A stretch of DNA of 64,000 nt from Endozoicomonas sp. 8E. Lineage in GTDB: Bacteria; Pseudomonadota; Gammaproteobacteria; Pseudomonadales; Endozoicomonadaceae. Position 1 is the first letter of the stretch; each line of letters begins with the position of its first letter. Where the stretch lies: contig NZ_CP120717.1 of NCBI RefSeq assembly GCF_032883915.1, positions 677,501 to 741,500 of the forward strand. The letters run 5' to 3'. Below are positions 26,754-36,578 of this stretch, in pieces. The position numbers and the translations under genes were made by a program. The notes beneath the pieces were generated by a model that saw only the letters and a program-made list of their open reading frames with translations, was not told the DNA's origin and searched no databases.

Positions 26754-28748
26754 TTACTGGATAGCATGACGCTTTTCTTTTGTTTCCTTCACTGCCTCTG
26801 TTCTCATCTCTGCCTCAGCGTTGATGAGGAGTTTCACACACTCGGTATTGCCCATCTCGGTTGCGATGGATAGCGCAGTGGCGCCATTCAGCAGGGCAGC
26901 GTTGAGATCCGCCCCGGCGTTGATCAGGCGTTGCACGATGTCGGTATTGCCTTTCGCAGCAGCAACGTGCAGCGGGGTGGCGCCATTCAGCAGGGCAGCG
27001 TTGAGATCCGCCCCGGCGTTGATCAGGCGTTGCACACATTCGGTGTTATTTGTTTGGGCAGCGATTAACAACGGGGTGGCGCCATCCTTAGCCCGGGCGT
27101 TGAAATCCGCCCCGGCGTTGATCAGGAGTTGCACGCATTCGGTGTTATTTTTTTGGGCAGCGATGAATAGCGGGGTGGCGCCATCCTCAGTCCGGGCGTT
27201 AAGATCCGCCCCGTCGTTGATCAGGAGTTGCACGCATTCGGTGTTATTTTCCTGGGCAGCGATGAATAGTGCACTGGTGCCATCCGAAGTCCGGGCGTTG
27301 AGATCTGCCCCGGCGTTGATCAGGAGTTTCACGCATTCGGTGTTATTTTCTTGCGCAGCGATGAACAGCGGGGTGGCGCCATCCGAAGTCCGGCAGATGT
27401 TGAGATCTGCCCCGGCGTTGATCAGGAGTTTGATGCATTCGGTGTTATTTTCTTGTGCAGCGATGAACAGCGGGGTGACGCCATCCTTATCTTGGGCGTT
27501 GATATTCGCCTTGGCTTTGATCAGGGCTTTCATGCAGTCGGTATTGCCGTTCTGGGCTGCCATGAGCAGAGGGGTGGCACCATCCGTAATCCTGGCGGCG
27601 TTGAGATCTGCCCCGGCGTTGATCAGGAGTTGCACGCATTCGGTGTTATTTTCCTCGGCAGCGACTAACAGCGGGGTGGCGCCATCCTCAGTCTGGGCGT
27701 TGAGATCCGCCCCGGCGTTGATCAGGAGTTGCACGCATTCGGTGTTATTTTCCTGGGCAGTGATGAACAGCGGGGTGGTGCCATCCTCAGTCCGGGCGTT
27801 GAGATCTGCCCCGGCGTTGATCAGGAGTTTCACGCATTCGGTGTTATTTTCTTGTGTAGCGATGAACAGCGCAGTGGTGTCATCCGCTAAGGCGGTGTTG
27901 AGCTCCGCCCCGGCGTTGATCAGGAGTTTCACGCATTCGGTGTTATTTTCTTGCGCAGCGATGAACAGCGGGGTGGCGCCATACTCATTCCGGACGTTGA
28001 GATCCGCCCCGGCGTTGATCAGGAGTTTCACGCATTCGGTGTGATTTTCTTGTGTAGCGATGAACAGCGCAGTGGTGTCATCCGCTAAGGCGGTGTTGAG
28101 CTGCGCCCCGGCGTTGACCAGGAGTTTCACGCATTCGATGTTATTTTCTTGTGCAGCGATGAACAGCGGGGTGGCGCCATACTCATTCCGGGCGTTGAGA
28201 TCTGCCCCGGCGTTGATCAGGAGTTTCACGCATTCGGTATTACCGTACTCAGCAGCCATGAACAGTGCGGTGGCACCATTCGAACGGGCAGCGTCAAGGT
28301 TCGCCCTTGCGTTTATCAGGCGTTCGACGACATCCGTGTGTCCTCTTCTGGATGCCAACATCAAGGCATTGAAATCAGCAGTCATAACGGCATTGATATT
28401 GACCCCTTCTGCCAGAGACCTCTTCACCTGGTCCAGATCCCCGTTTAAACAGGCACGATAAAACGTCTGATCGGGGAAAAAATTATCCGGGTGAGATTCA
28501 CTGTTGTTCTGATTCACCACAGGCATCGGGTTTTGCCGACACATCGCGCACCGGCGTGAGCCAATGGGCTGATCAACAAAGCACCTCGATATACAGTCCA
28601 GATCGAAGAGGTGGCCGCAACATTGAGTTTTGACGACTACAGGCGCGACACTTCGGCCATGAAAGTGAGCCAAACAAATAGGACAGTGATAGGCCTTCAG
28701 TGTCGACGGGAAGAAGGCAGTGAGCAATGCCATACAAAAGTAGAACAT
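26754..28748 (-). CDS. RA15, RING-like/ankyrin protein (664 aa)
   Basis: Type A start MFYFCMALLTAFFPS; CPIC, CCGHLFDLDC, CAMC. About 17 ankyrin units, mostly QENNTECVKLLINAGADLNA. A two-unit block with ALADDTTALFIATQENxTEC is present twice (about 27860-28130). Translated tail KETKEKRHAIQ. The leader has Asn in place of Thr in the linker (QNNSESHPD), a minor variant. Confidence 0.88.
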   Translation of the reverse strand: MFYFCMALLTAFFPSTLKAYHCPICLAHFHGRSVAPVVVKTQCCGHLFDLDCISRCFVDQPIGSRRCAMCRQNPMPVVNQNNSESHPDNFFPDQTFYRACLNGDLDQVKRSLAEGVNINAVMTADFNALMLASRRGHTDVVERLINARANLDAARSNGATALFMAAEYGNTECVKLLINAGADLNARNEYGATPLFIAAQENNIECVKLLVNAGAQLNTALADDTTALFIATQENHTECVKLLINAGADLNVRNEYGATPLFIAAQENNTECVKLLINAGAELNTALADDTTALFIATQENNTECVKLLINAGADLNARTEDGTTPLFITAQENNTECVQLLINAGADLNAQTEDGATPLLVAAEENNTECVQLLINAGADLNAARITDGATPLLMAAQNGNTDCMKALIKAKANINAQDKDGVTPLFIAAQENNTECIKLLINAGADLNICRTSDGATPLFIAAQENNTECVKLLINAGADLNARTSDGTSALFIAAQENNTECVQLLINDGADLNARTEDGATPLFIAAQKNNTECVQLLINAGADFNARAKDGATPLLIAAQTNNTECVQRLINAGADLNAALLNGATPLHVAAAKGNTDIVQRLINAGADLNAALLNGATALSIATEMGNTECVKLLINAEAEMRTEAVKETKEKRHAIQ

Positions 28749-28882
28749 CTGTTCGTCAATAGGTGGTACGGATTAGATTTAAAAAAAGTATGGTTGTTCA
28801 TTTGTATGCCAATCAAAGTTTGCTCTGGCTAAGTCATCACGCATTTCAAAACACAGAAGTCGGGAACACCTGAAAGCTATGT

Positions 28883-29986
28883 TTACCGGGTAACACAGTG
28901 CCTTTCTTTTGTTCCCTTCCCTGCCTCAGCTCCCTGCTTTGCTCCAGCCTTGATCAGGGCTTCCACGCAACCGGTATGGCCTTTCAAGGCTGCGATGAAA
29001 AGTGGGGTGACGCCATCCATAGTCCTGTCAGCATTGAGATCTGCCCCGCCACCGATAAGGATTTCCACGCAATCGGTATGGCCTTTCCAGGCTGCGATGA
29101 GAAGCGGGGTGATGCCATTCCTGGTTCTCGCGTTGAGATCTGCGTTGGCTTCGGTCAGGGCTTTCACGCTGTCGGTATTGCCTTGCAGGGCAGCGATGAA
29201 TAGTGGGGTGGCGCCAGTCTTAGTCCGGGCGTTGAGATCCGCTCCGGCGTTGATCAGCATTTTTACGCAGTCGGTATTACCCTCTTGTGATGCCATGAAC
29301 AGCGGGGTAGCGCCATCGTCAGTCCGGGCGTTGAGAAGTGCTCCCGCTTTGATCAGGAGTTCCACGCATTCGGTGTTGCCTTTCGCGGCAGCAACGAACA
29401 GCGGGGTGTTGCCATCCTCAGTCCGGGCGTTGAGATCCGCCCCGGCGTTGATGAGGCGTTTCACGCAGTCGGTATTATTGTACTCGGCAGCGATGATCAC
29501 TGCGGTGGCACCATTCGAACGGGCAGCGTCAAGGCTCGCCCCAGCGCTGATCAGGCGTTCGACAACATCCGTATGCCCACTGCAGGATGCCAACATCAAG
29601 GCAGTGAAATCAGCAGTCATAACGGCATTGACATTAACCCCTTCTGCCAGTGACCTCTCCACCTGATCCAGATCCCCGTTTAAACAGGCATCATAAAACG
29701 TTCCATCGGGGAAAAAATTATCCGGGTGAGATTCACTGGTGTTCTGATTCACCACAGGCATCGGGTTTTGCCGACACATCGCGCAGCGGCGTGAGCCGAT
29801 GGGCTGATCAACAAAACACCTCGAAATACAGTCCAGATCGAAGAGTTGGCCACAACATCGGGTTTTGACGACCACAGGCGCGACACTTCGGCCATGAAAG
29901 TAAGACAAACAAATAGGACACTGATCGGCCTTCACTGTCCATGGGGAGAAGAGGGTAGCGAGCAATGCCGCGCAAAAGTAGAACAT
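28883..29986 (-). CDS. RA16, RING-like/ankyrin protein (367 aa)
   Basis: Start MFYFCAALLATLFSPW, one residue longer than the usual type A start. RING motif CCGQLFDLDC, Gln for His. About eight ankyrin units; the last ones (TALTEANADLNART, LIGGGADLNADRTMDG) are a subtype found again near the 3' ends of RA18 and RA26. Tail GKGTKERHCVTR. Confidence 0.87.
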   Translation of the reverse strand: MFYFCAALLATLFSPWTVKADQCPICLSYFHGRSVAPVVVKTRCCGQLFDLDCISRCFVDQPIGSRRCAMCRQNPMPVVNQNTSESHPDNFFPDGTFYDACLNGDLDQVERSLAEGVNVNAVMTADFTALMLASCSGHTDVVERLISAGASLDAARSNGATAVIIAAEYNNTDCVKRLINAGADLNARTEDGNTPLFVAAAKGNTECVELLIKAGALLNARTDDGATPLFMASQEGNTDCVKMLINAGADLNARTKTGATPLFIAALQGNTDSVKALTEANADLNARTRNGITPLLIAAWKGHTDCVEILIGGGADLNADRTMDGVTPLFIAALKGHTGCVEALIKAGAKQGAEAGKGTKERHCVTR

Positions 29987-30160
29987 CTGTGTTGGTCAAT
30001 AAGCCGTGTGGGTTAGATACAAAAAAGCATGTTAGTTCATTTATAGGGCTATCAAAGTTTGCTGTTGCCAAACAATTACCTGTTTCAAAAACTCAGAAGA
30101 TAGGAACACCTGAAAGCTTTGTTTACTGAATAGCACTGGGGCTTTCTTGTTTGCCTCTCC

Positions 30161-32509
30161 TTACCTTGCCCCGGCGTTGGTCAGCAGTTCCACGCAGTCG
30201 GTATTGCCCATCCTGGTTGCAATGGACAGCGGGGTAGCGCCATCCGAAGTCCTGGCGGCGTTGAGGTCCGCCCCGGCGTTGAACAGGATTTTCAGGCAGT
30301 CGGAATTGCCCTTCAGGGTTGCGATAAACAGAGGGGTGGAGCCATCCTCGGTCTGGGCGTCGAGATCCGCCCCGGCGTTGATCAGTATTTTCAGGCAGTC
30401 GGTATAGCCCTTCAGGGCTGCGATGAACAGCGAGGTGGCGCCATTCTTAGTCCGGGCGCTGACATCTGCCCCGGCGTCGAGAAGGAGTTTCACGCACTCG
30501 ATGTTGCCCTTCTGGACTGCGATGAATAGCGGTGCGGCGCCGTCCGACATGGCGGCGTTAAGATCCGCTCCGGCGTTGATCAGGAGTTCCACGCAGTCGG
30601 TGCTATTTTCTTGGGCAGCGATGAACAGCGGTGTGGCGCCATTCGACATGGCAGCGTTGAGACTCGCCTTGGCTTCGATCAGGGCTTTCACGCAGTCGGT
30701 ATTGCCTTTCCAGACTGCGATGACCAGCGGGGTGGAGCCATCATCGGCCTGGGCGTTGAGCTCCGCCCCGGCTTCGATCAGGGCTGTCAGGCAGTCGATG
30801 TTATTTTGCTGAGCAGCGATGAACAGCGGGGTGCTGCCATCGGACATGGCAGCGTTGAGATCCGCCCCGGCGTTGTTCAGGAGTTTTACGCAGCCGGTGT
30901 TATTTTCTTGTGTAGCGATGAACAGCGGGGTGGCGCTAGACTCAGTTCGGGCGTTGAGGGCTGCCCCGGCGTTGATCAGGAGCTTTACGCAGTCGGTATG
31001 GCCTTTCGCAGCAGCAATGTGCAGCGGGTTGGCGCCATCCGAAGTCCGGCAGATGTTGAGATCCGCCCCAGCGTTGATCAGGAGTTTCACGCAGTCGGTA
31101 TTGCCTAACGCAGCAGCAACGAGCAGTGGGGTGCTGCCATCCTCAATTTGCGGATTGAGATCCGCCTTGGCTTCGATCAGGATTTTCAGGCTGTCGATGT
31201 TATTTTGCTGAGCAGCCATGAACAGCGGGGTGGCGCGATCCGTAATCCTGGCAGTGTTGAGAGCCGCCCCGGCGTTGGACAGGATTTTCAGGCAGTCGGA
31301 ATTGCCCTTCAGGGTTGCGATAAACAGTGGGGTGGAGCCATCCTCGGTCTGGGCGTTGAGATCCGCCCCGGCGTTGATCAGTATTTTCAGGCAGTCGGTA
31401 TAGCCCTTCAGGACTGCGATCAACAGCGAGGTGGCGCCATTCTTAGTCCGGACGCTGACATCTGCCCCGGCGTCGAGAAGGAGTTTCACGCTGTCGGTGT
31501 TGCCCTTCTGGGCTGCGATGAATAGCGGTGTGGCGCCGTCCGACATGGCGGCGTTAAGATCTGCCCCGGCGTTGATCAGGAGTTCCACGCAGTCGGTGTT
31601 ATTTTCTTGGGCAGCGATGAACAGCGGTGTGGCGCCATTCGACATGGCGGCGTTGAGGTCTGCCCCAGCTTCGATCAGGGCTTTCATGCAGTCGGTATAG
31701 CCCAATGTAGCAGCGATGAGCAGCGGGGTGGAGTCATCTATAGTCCGAGCGGTGTTGAGATCCGCCCCGGCTTCGATCAGGGCTGTCAAGCAGTTGATGT
31801 TATTTTCTTGGGCAGCGATGAACAGCGGGGTGGTGCCATCCAACAAGGCGGCGTTGAGATCCGCTCCGGCGTTGATCAGGAGTTTCACGCAGACAATGTT
31901 ATTTTCCTGGGCAGCGATGAACAGCGGTGTGGCGCCACCCGACATGGCGGCGTTGAGATCTGCATCAGCTTCGATCAGAATTTTTACGCAGTCGTTGTTA
32001 TTGTGCTGTGCAGCGATGAGCAGCGGGGTGGCGCCATTCCAAGTGCGGGCGGCGTTGACGTCCGCCCCGGCTTCGATCAGGCGTTGGACGACGGCCTTGT
32101 TCCCGTTATTGGATGCCAACATCAAAGCAGTGTAATCATAAGTCATAACCGCATTGACATTGACTCCTTCTGCCAGTGACCTCGCCACCTGACCCAAATC
32201 CCCGTATAAACAGGCAAGATAAAACGTCTGATCGGGGAAAAATGTATCTGGGTGAGATTCACTGGTGTTCTCATTCATCATAGGCATCGGGTCTTGTCGG
32301 CACATCGCACACTGGCGTGAGCCGACGGGCTGATCAACAAAACACCTCGAAATACAGTCCAGATCGAAGCGGTGGCCGCAACATTGGGTTTTGACGACCA
32401 CAGGCGCTACATGACGGTCATGGAAGTGAGCTAAACAAATAGGACAGGGATCGGCTTCCAGTGTCCATGGGGAGAGGGTAGCGAGCAATGCCATACATAA
32501 GTAGAACAT
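30161..32509 (-). CDS. RA17, RING-like/ankyrin protein (782 aa), longest type A copy
   Basis: Start MFYLCMALLATLSPWTLEAD; CPIC, CCGHRFDLDC, CAMC. About 21 ankyrin units arranged as two related halves: a block of about ten units (DGATPLFIAAQKGNTDSVKL, then TEDGSTPLFIATLKGNSDC) recurs with a 996 bp offset (CGGAATTGCC at 30301 and 31297). It ends LLTNAGAR-TAA. The size is explained by this internal duplication. Confidence 0.88.
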   Translation of the reverse strand: MFYLCMALLATLSPWTLEADPCPICLAHFHDRHVAPVVVKTQCCGHRFDLDCISRCFVDQPVGSRQCAMCRQDPMPMMNENTSESHPDTFFPDQTFYLACLYGDLGQVARSLAEGVNVNAVMTYDYTALMLASNNGNKAVVQRLIEAGADVNAARTWNGATPLLIAAQHNNNDCVKILIEADADLNAAMSGGATPLFIAAQENNIVCVKLLINAGADLNAALLDGTTPLFIAAQENNINCLTALIEAGADLNTARTIDDSTPLLIAATLGYTDCMKALIEAGADLNAAMSNGATPLFIAAQENNTDCVELLINAGADLNAAMSDGATPLFIAAQKGNTDSVKLLLDAGADVSVRTKNGATSLLIAVLKGYTDCLKILINAGADLNAQTEDGSTPLFIATLKGNSDCLKILSNAGAALNTARITDRATPLFMAAQQNNIDSLKILIEAKADLNPQIEDGSTPLLVAAALGNTDCVKLLINAGADLNICRTSDGANPLHIAAAKGHTDCVKLLINAGAALNARTESSATPLFIATQENNTGCVKLLNNAGADLNAAMSDGSTPLFIAAQQNNIDCLTALIEAGAELNAQADDGSTPLVIAVWKGNTDCVKALIEAKASLNAAMSNGATPLFIAAQENSTDCVELLINAGADLNAAMSDGAAPLFIAVQKGNIECVKLLLDAGADVSARTKNGATSLFIAALKGYTDCLKILINAGADLDAQTEDGSTPLFIATLKGNSDCLKILFNAGADLNAARTSDGATPLSIATRMGNTDCVELLTNAGAR

Positions 32510-32700
32510 CTGTTTTGGTCAATAGGTGGTACGGATAAGATACAAAAAAAGTATGGTAGTTCATTTGTATGCCTATCAAAGTTTGCTGTGGCTAACTAAA
32601 TAATCACGCATTTCAAAACACAGAAGCCGCGAACAACTGAAAGCTGTGTTTACCGGGTAACTCAACGCTTTTCTTTTGTTCCCTTCCTTGCCTCAGCTCC

Positions 32701-34959
32701 CTACTTTGCCCCAGCCTTGATCAGGGCTGCCACGCAGCCGACATGGCCTTTCAGGAATGCGATGTAAAGTGGGGTGACGCCATCCATAGTACAGGCGGCA
32801 AAGGGATCTGCCCCGCCACTGATCAGGATTTCCACGCATTCGGTATGGCCTTGCCAGACTGCGATGAGAAGCGGGGTGGCGCCATCCCAAGCCCGGGGGG
32901 TGTTGAGATCCACCTCGGCGCTGATCAGGAGTTTCAGGCACTCGGTGTTATTTTCTTGTATGGCGAAGAACAGCGGTGTGGCGCCATCCAACCTGGCGGC
33001 GTTGAGATCCGCCCCGGCGTTGATCAGGAGTTGCACGCAGTCGGTATTGCCTTTCGCAGTAGCAGCGAACAGTGGGGTGGCACCATCCATAATCCTGACG
33101 GCGTTGAGATCCGCCCCGGCGTTGATCAGGAGTTTCACGCAGTCGGTATTGCCTTTCGCAGCAGCAACGAACAGTGGGGTGGAGCCATTATCGGTCTGGG
33201 CGTTGAGGTTCGCCCCGGCGTTGATCAGGAGTTTCACGCAGTCGATGTTATTTTCCTGGGCAGCCATGAACAGTGCGGTGACCCCATCCTCAGTTCGTGC
33301 GTTGAGATCCGCCTTGGCTTCGATCAGGGCTTGCAGGCATTCGATGTTATTTTCTTGTGCAGCAAAGAAGAGCGGGGTGGCGCCATCCTTACTTCGGGCG
33401 GCGTTAAGGTCCGCCCCGGCATTGATCAGGAGTTTCAGGCATTCGGTATTGCCTTGCTCAGCAGCGATGAATAGCGGGGTGGCGCCATCCTTGGTCCGGG
33501 CGTTCAGATCCGCCCCGGCGTTGATCAGGAGTTTCAAACAGTCGGTGTTACCCTTCAGGGCCGCGACGAACAGCGGGGTGGCGCCATCCGAAGTCCTGGC
33601 GGCGTTGATATTCGCCCCGGCGTTGATCAGGAGTTTCACGCAGTCGGTATTGCCCTCCTGGACAGCGATGTAAAGCGGGGTGGCGTCATTCTGATTCCGG
33701 GCATCGAGATCCGCCCCGGCGTTGATCAGGAGTTTCACGCAGTCGGTATTGCCCTCCTCAGCAGCGACGAAAAGCGGGGTGGCGCCATTCTCATTTCGGG
33801 CATCGAGATCCGCCCCGGCGTTGATCAGGAGTTTCAAACAGTCGGTATTGCCCTCCTGGGCAGCGACGAAAAGCGGGGTGGCACCACTCTCATTCCGGGT
33901 GTTGAGATCCGCCTCGGCCTCGGTCAGGAGTTTCACACAGTTGATGTTATTTTGTTGGGCAGCAATAAGCAGGGGGGTGTCGCCATTCTTGGTTCGGGCG
34001 TCGAGATTCGCCTTGGCTTTGATCAGGGCTTTCAAGCAGTCGATATTGCCTTTCGCCGCAGCGATGAGCAGCGGGCTGGCGCCATCCGAAGTCAGGGGGG
34101 GGGTGAGATTCGCCCCGGCGTCGATAAGGCGTTGCACGCAGTCGGTATTGCCTGCCTGAGCTGCGATGTATAGCGGGGTGGCGCTATCCTTAGTCTGGAC
34201 GTCGAGATCCGCCCCGGCCTTGATCAGGATTTCCATGCAGTCGGTATTGCCTTTCTGGGCTGTGATGAAAAGCGGTGTGGAGCCATCTGAAGTCCGGGGG
34301 ATGTTCAGATCCGCCCCGGCCTCGATCAGGAGTTTTACGCAGTCGCTGTTGCCCTTCCAGGTTGCGATGAAAAGCGGGGTGGCGCCATCCGAAGTCCTGG
34401 CGGCGTTGAGATTAGCCCCGGCGTTGATCAGGAGTTTCACGCAGTCGGTATTACCGAACTCAGTAGCGGTTAACAGTGCGGTGGCACCGTTAGGACGGGC
34501 AGTGTCGAGGTTCGCCCCAGCGTTTATCAGGCGTTTGACGACATCCAGGTGACCCCTGCTGGATGCTAACATCAAGGCAGTGAAGCCACCAATCATAATG
34601 GTATTGACATTGACTCCTTCCGCCAGTGACCTCTCCACCTGATCCAAATCCCCATATATACAGGCACGATAAAACGTCTGATCGGGGAAAAATGCATCCG
34701 GGTAAGCTTCGCTGCTGTTCTGATTCACCAAAGGCATCGGATCTTGCCGACACATCGCGCACCGGCGTGAGCCGATGGGCTGTCTAACAAAAGACTTCGA
34801 AATACAGTCCAGATCGAAGAGGTGGCCACAACATTGGGTTTTGACAACCACAGGCGCAAAACTTCGGCCATGGAAGGGAGCCAAACAAATAGGACACTGA
34901 TCGGCCTTCAGTGTCCATGGGGAGAGAGTGGCGAGTAATGCCAGGTATATGTAGAACAT
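32701..34959 (-). CDS. RA18, RING-like/ankyrin protein (752 aa) with a C9 tract
   Basis: Start MFYIYLALLATLSPW; CPIC, CCGHLFDLDC, CAMC with a SFVRQPIGSRR spacer. About 20 ankyrin units. At about residue 286 the coding strand has nine consecutive C (34095-34103 as G on the plus strand, the NLTPPLTSDG codons); paralogs have shorter, interrupted runs at the same place. Gain or loss of one base would truncate the protein after about eight units. It ends IKAGAK-TAG. Confidence 0.88.
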   Translation of the reverse strand: MFYIYLALLATLSPWTLKADQCPICLAPFHGRSFAPVVVKTQCCGHLFDLDCISKSFVRQPIGSRRCAMCRQDPMPLVNQNSSEAYPDAFFPDQTFYRACIYGDLDQVERSLAEGVNVNTIMIGGFTALMLASSRGHLDVVKRLINAGANLDTARPNGATALLTATEFGNTDCVKLLINAGANLNAARTSDGATPLFIATWKGNSDCVKLLIEAGADLNIPRTSDGSTPLFITAQKGNTDCMEILIKAGADLDVQTKDSATPLYIAAQAGNTDCVQRLIDAGANLTPPLTSDGASPLLIAAAKGNIDCLKALIKAKANLDARTKNGDTPLLIAAQQNNINCVKLLTEAEADLNTRNESGATPLFVAAQEGNTDCLKLLINAGADLDARNENGATPLFVAAEEGNTDCVKLLINAGADLDARNQNDATPLYIAVQEGNTDCVKLLINAGANINAARTSDGATPLFVAALKGNTDCLKLLINAGADLNARTKDGATPLFIAAEQGNTECLKLLINAGADLNAARSKDGATPLFFAAQENNIECLQALIEAKADLNARTEDGVTALFMAAQENNIDCVKLLINAGANLNAQTDNGSTPLFVAAAKGNTDCVKLLINAGADLNAVRIMDGATPLFAATAKGNTDCVQLLINAGADLNAARLDGATPLFFAIQENNTECLKLLISAEVDLNTPRAWDGATPLLIAVWQGHTECVEILISGGADPFAACTMDGVTPLYIAFLKGHVGCVAALIKAGAK

Positions 34960-35147
34960 TGTGTGCCAGTCGATAACTGGTGCGGCTTGGGTACAGGAAA
35001 GGAATGATAGTTCATTTATGTGTCTCTCAACGTTTGTTGTGGCTAAATAATCACCTGTTTCAAAAACTCAGAAGATGGGAACACCCAGAGCCATGCTTAC
35101 TGGATAACGCAACGCCTTTCTTTTGTTCCCTTCCTTGCCTCAGTTCC

Positions 35148-36392
35148 CTACTTTGCCCCAGCGTTGATCAGGAGTTCCACGCAGTCGGTATTGCCCATCT
35201 CGATTGCGACGGACAGCGGTGTGGCGCCACTCAGCAGGGCAGCGTTGAGATCCGCCCCGGCGTTGATCAGGAGTTGCATACATTCGGTGTTATTTTTCTG
35301 GGCAGCGATTAACAGCGGGGTGGCGCCATCCTTAGTCCGGGCGTTGAGATCTGCCCCGGCGTTGATCAGGAGTTGCACGCACTCGGTGTTATTTTCCTGG
35401 GCAGCAATGAATAGCGGTGTGGCGCCACTCGGCAGGGCAGCGTTGAGATCCGCCCCGGCGTTGATCAGGAGTTGCACACATTCGGTGTTATTTTTCTGGG
35501 CAGCGATTAACAGCGGGGTGGCGCCACTCTCAGACCGGACGTTGAGATCCGCCCCGGCGTTGATCAGGAGTTGCACGCATTCGGTGTTATTTTGCTGGGC
35601 AGCAATGAATAGCGGGGTGGTGCCGGACTCATTCCGGGCGTTGAGATACGCCCCGGCGATGATCAGGAGTTTCATAGATTCGGTGTTATTTTCCTGGGCA
35701 GCGATTAACAGCGGGGTGACGCGATACTTAGCCCGGGCGTTGATATCCGCCCCGGCATTGATCAGGAATTGCACGCAGTCGGTATTGCCTGTCCAGACTG
35801 CGATTAAAAGCGGGGTAGCGCCATTCTCATTCCCGGCATTGAGATCTGCCCCGGCGTTGATCAGGAGTTTCACGCAATCGGCATTACCGTGGCTAGCAGC
35901 GATGGACAGTGCGGTGGTACCATCCGGAAGGGCAGTGTCGAGATTCGCCCCAGCCTTGATAAGGCGTTGGGCGACGTCTATGTCCCCACTGATGGATGCC
36001 AACATCAAGGCAGTGAAATCTTTAGTCATAACCGCATTGACATTGACGCCTTCTGCAAGTGACCTCTCCACCTGATCCAGATCCCCGTTTGAACAGGCAC
36101 GAAAAAATGTCTTATCGGGGAAAAAAGTATCCGGGTGAGATTCACTGGTGTTCTGATTCACCACGGGCATTGGGTCTTGCCGACACATCGCGCACTGGCG
36201 TGAGCCCATGGGCTGATCAGAAAAACATTTCGAAATACAGTCGAGATCGAAGAGCTGGCCACAACATTGGGTTTTAACGACTACAAGCGGTGCACTTCGG
36301 CCACGGAAGGGAGCCAGACAAATAGGACATTGATCAGCCTTCACTGTCCATTGGGAGAAGGCAGCGAGCGATGCTAAAAATAAGTAGAACAT
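35148..36392 (-). CDS. RA19, RING-like/ankyrin protein (414 aa)
   Basis: Start MFYLFLASLAAFSQWTVKAD; RING motif CCGQLFDLDC (Gln for His). About ten ankyrin units, mainly the QKNNTECVQLLINAGADLNA subtype. It ends INAGAK-TAG; the sequence after the stop would read GTEARKGTKERRCVIQ, a perfect tail, which makes this the clearest example of a tail shut off by one amber codon. Confidence 0.88.
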   Translation of the reverse strand: MFYLFLASLAAFSQWTVKADQCPICLAPFRGRSAPLVVVKTQCCGQLFDLDCISKCFSDQPMGSRQCAMCRQDPMPVVNQNTSESHPDTFFPDKTFFRACSNGDLDQVERSLAEGVNVNAVMTKDFTALMLASISGDIDVAQRLIKAGANLDTALPDGTTALSIAASHGNADCVKLLINAGADLNAGNENGATPLLIAVWTGNTDCVQFLINAGADINARAKYRVTPLLIAAQENNTESMKLLIIAGAYLNARNESGTTPLFIAAQQNNTECVQLLINAGADLNVRSESGATPLLIAAQKNNTECVQLLINAGADLNAALPSGATPLFIAAQENNTECVQLLINAGADLNARTKDGATPLLIAAQKNNTECMQLLINAGADLNAALLSGATPLSVAIEMGNTDCVELLINAGAK

Positions 36393-36578
36393 CTGTGTTA
36401 GTCAATAAGTAGCTCCGGTTAGACACAAAAAAGCATAATAGTTCATTTATATAGTTATTAAAGTTTGCTGTGGCTAAATAATCACGCACTGCAAAACTCG
36501 GAAGATGGGAACACCATAAAGCCGTGTTTACTGGATAGCACAACGCCTTTCTTTTGTTTCCTTCCTTGCCTCAGTACC

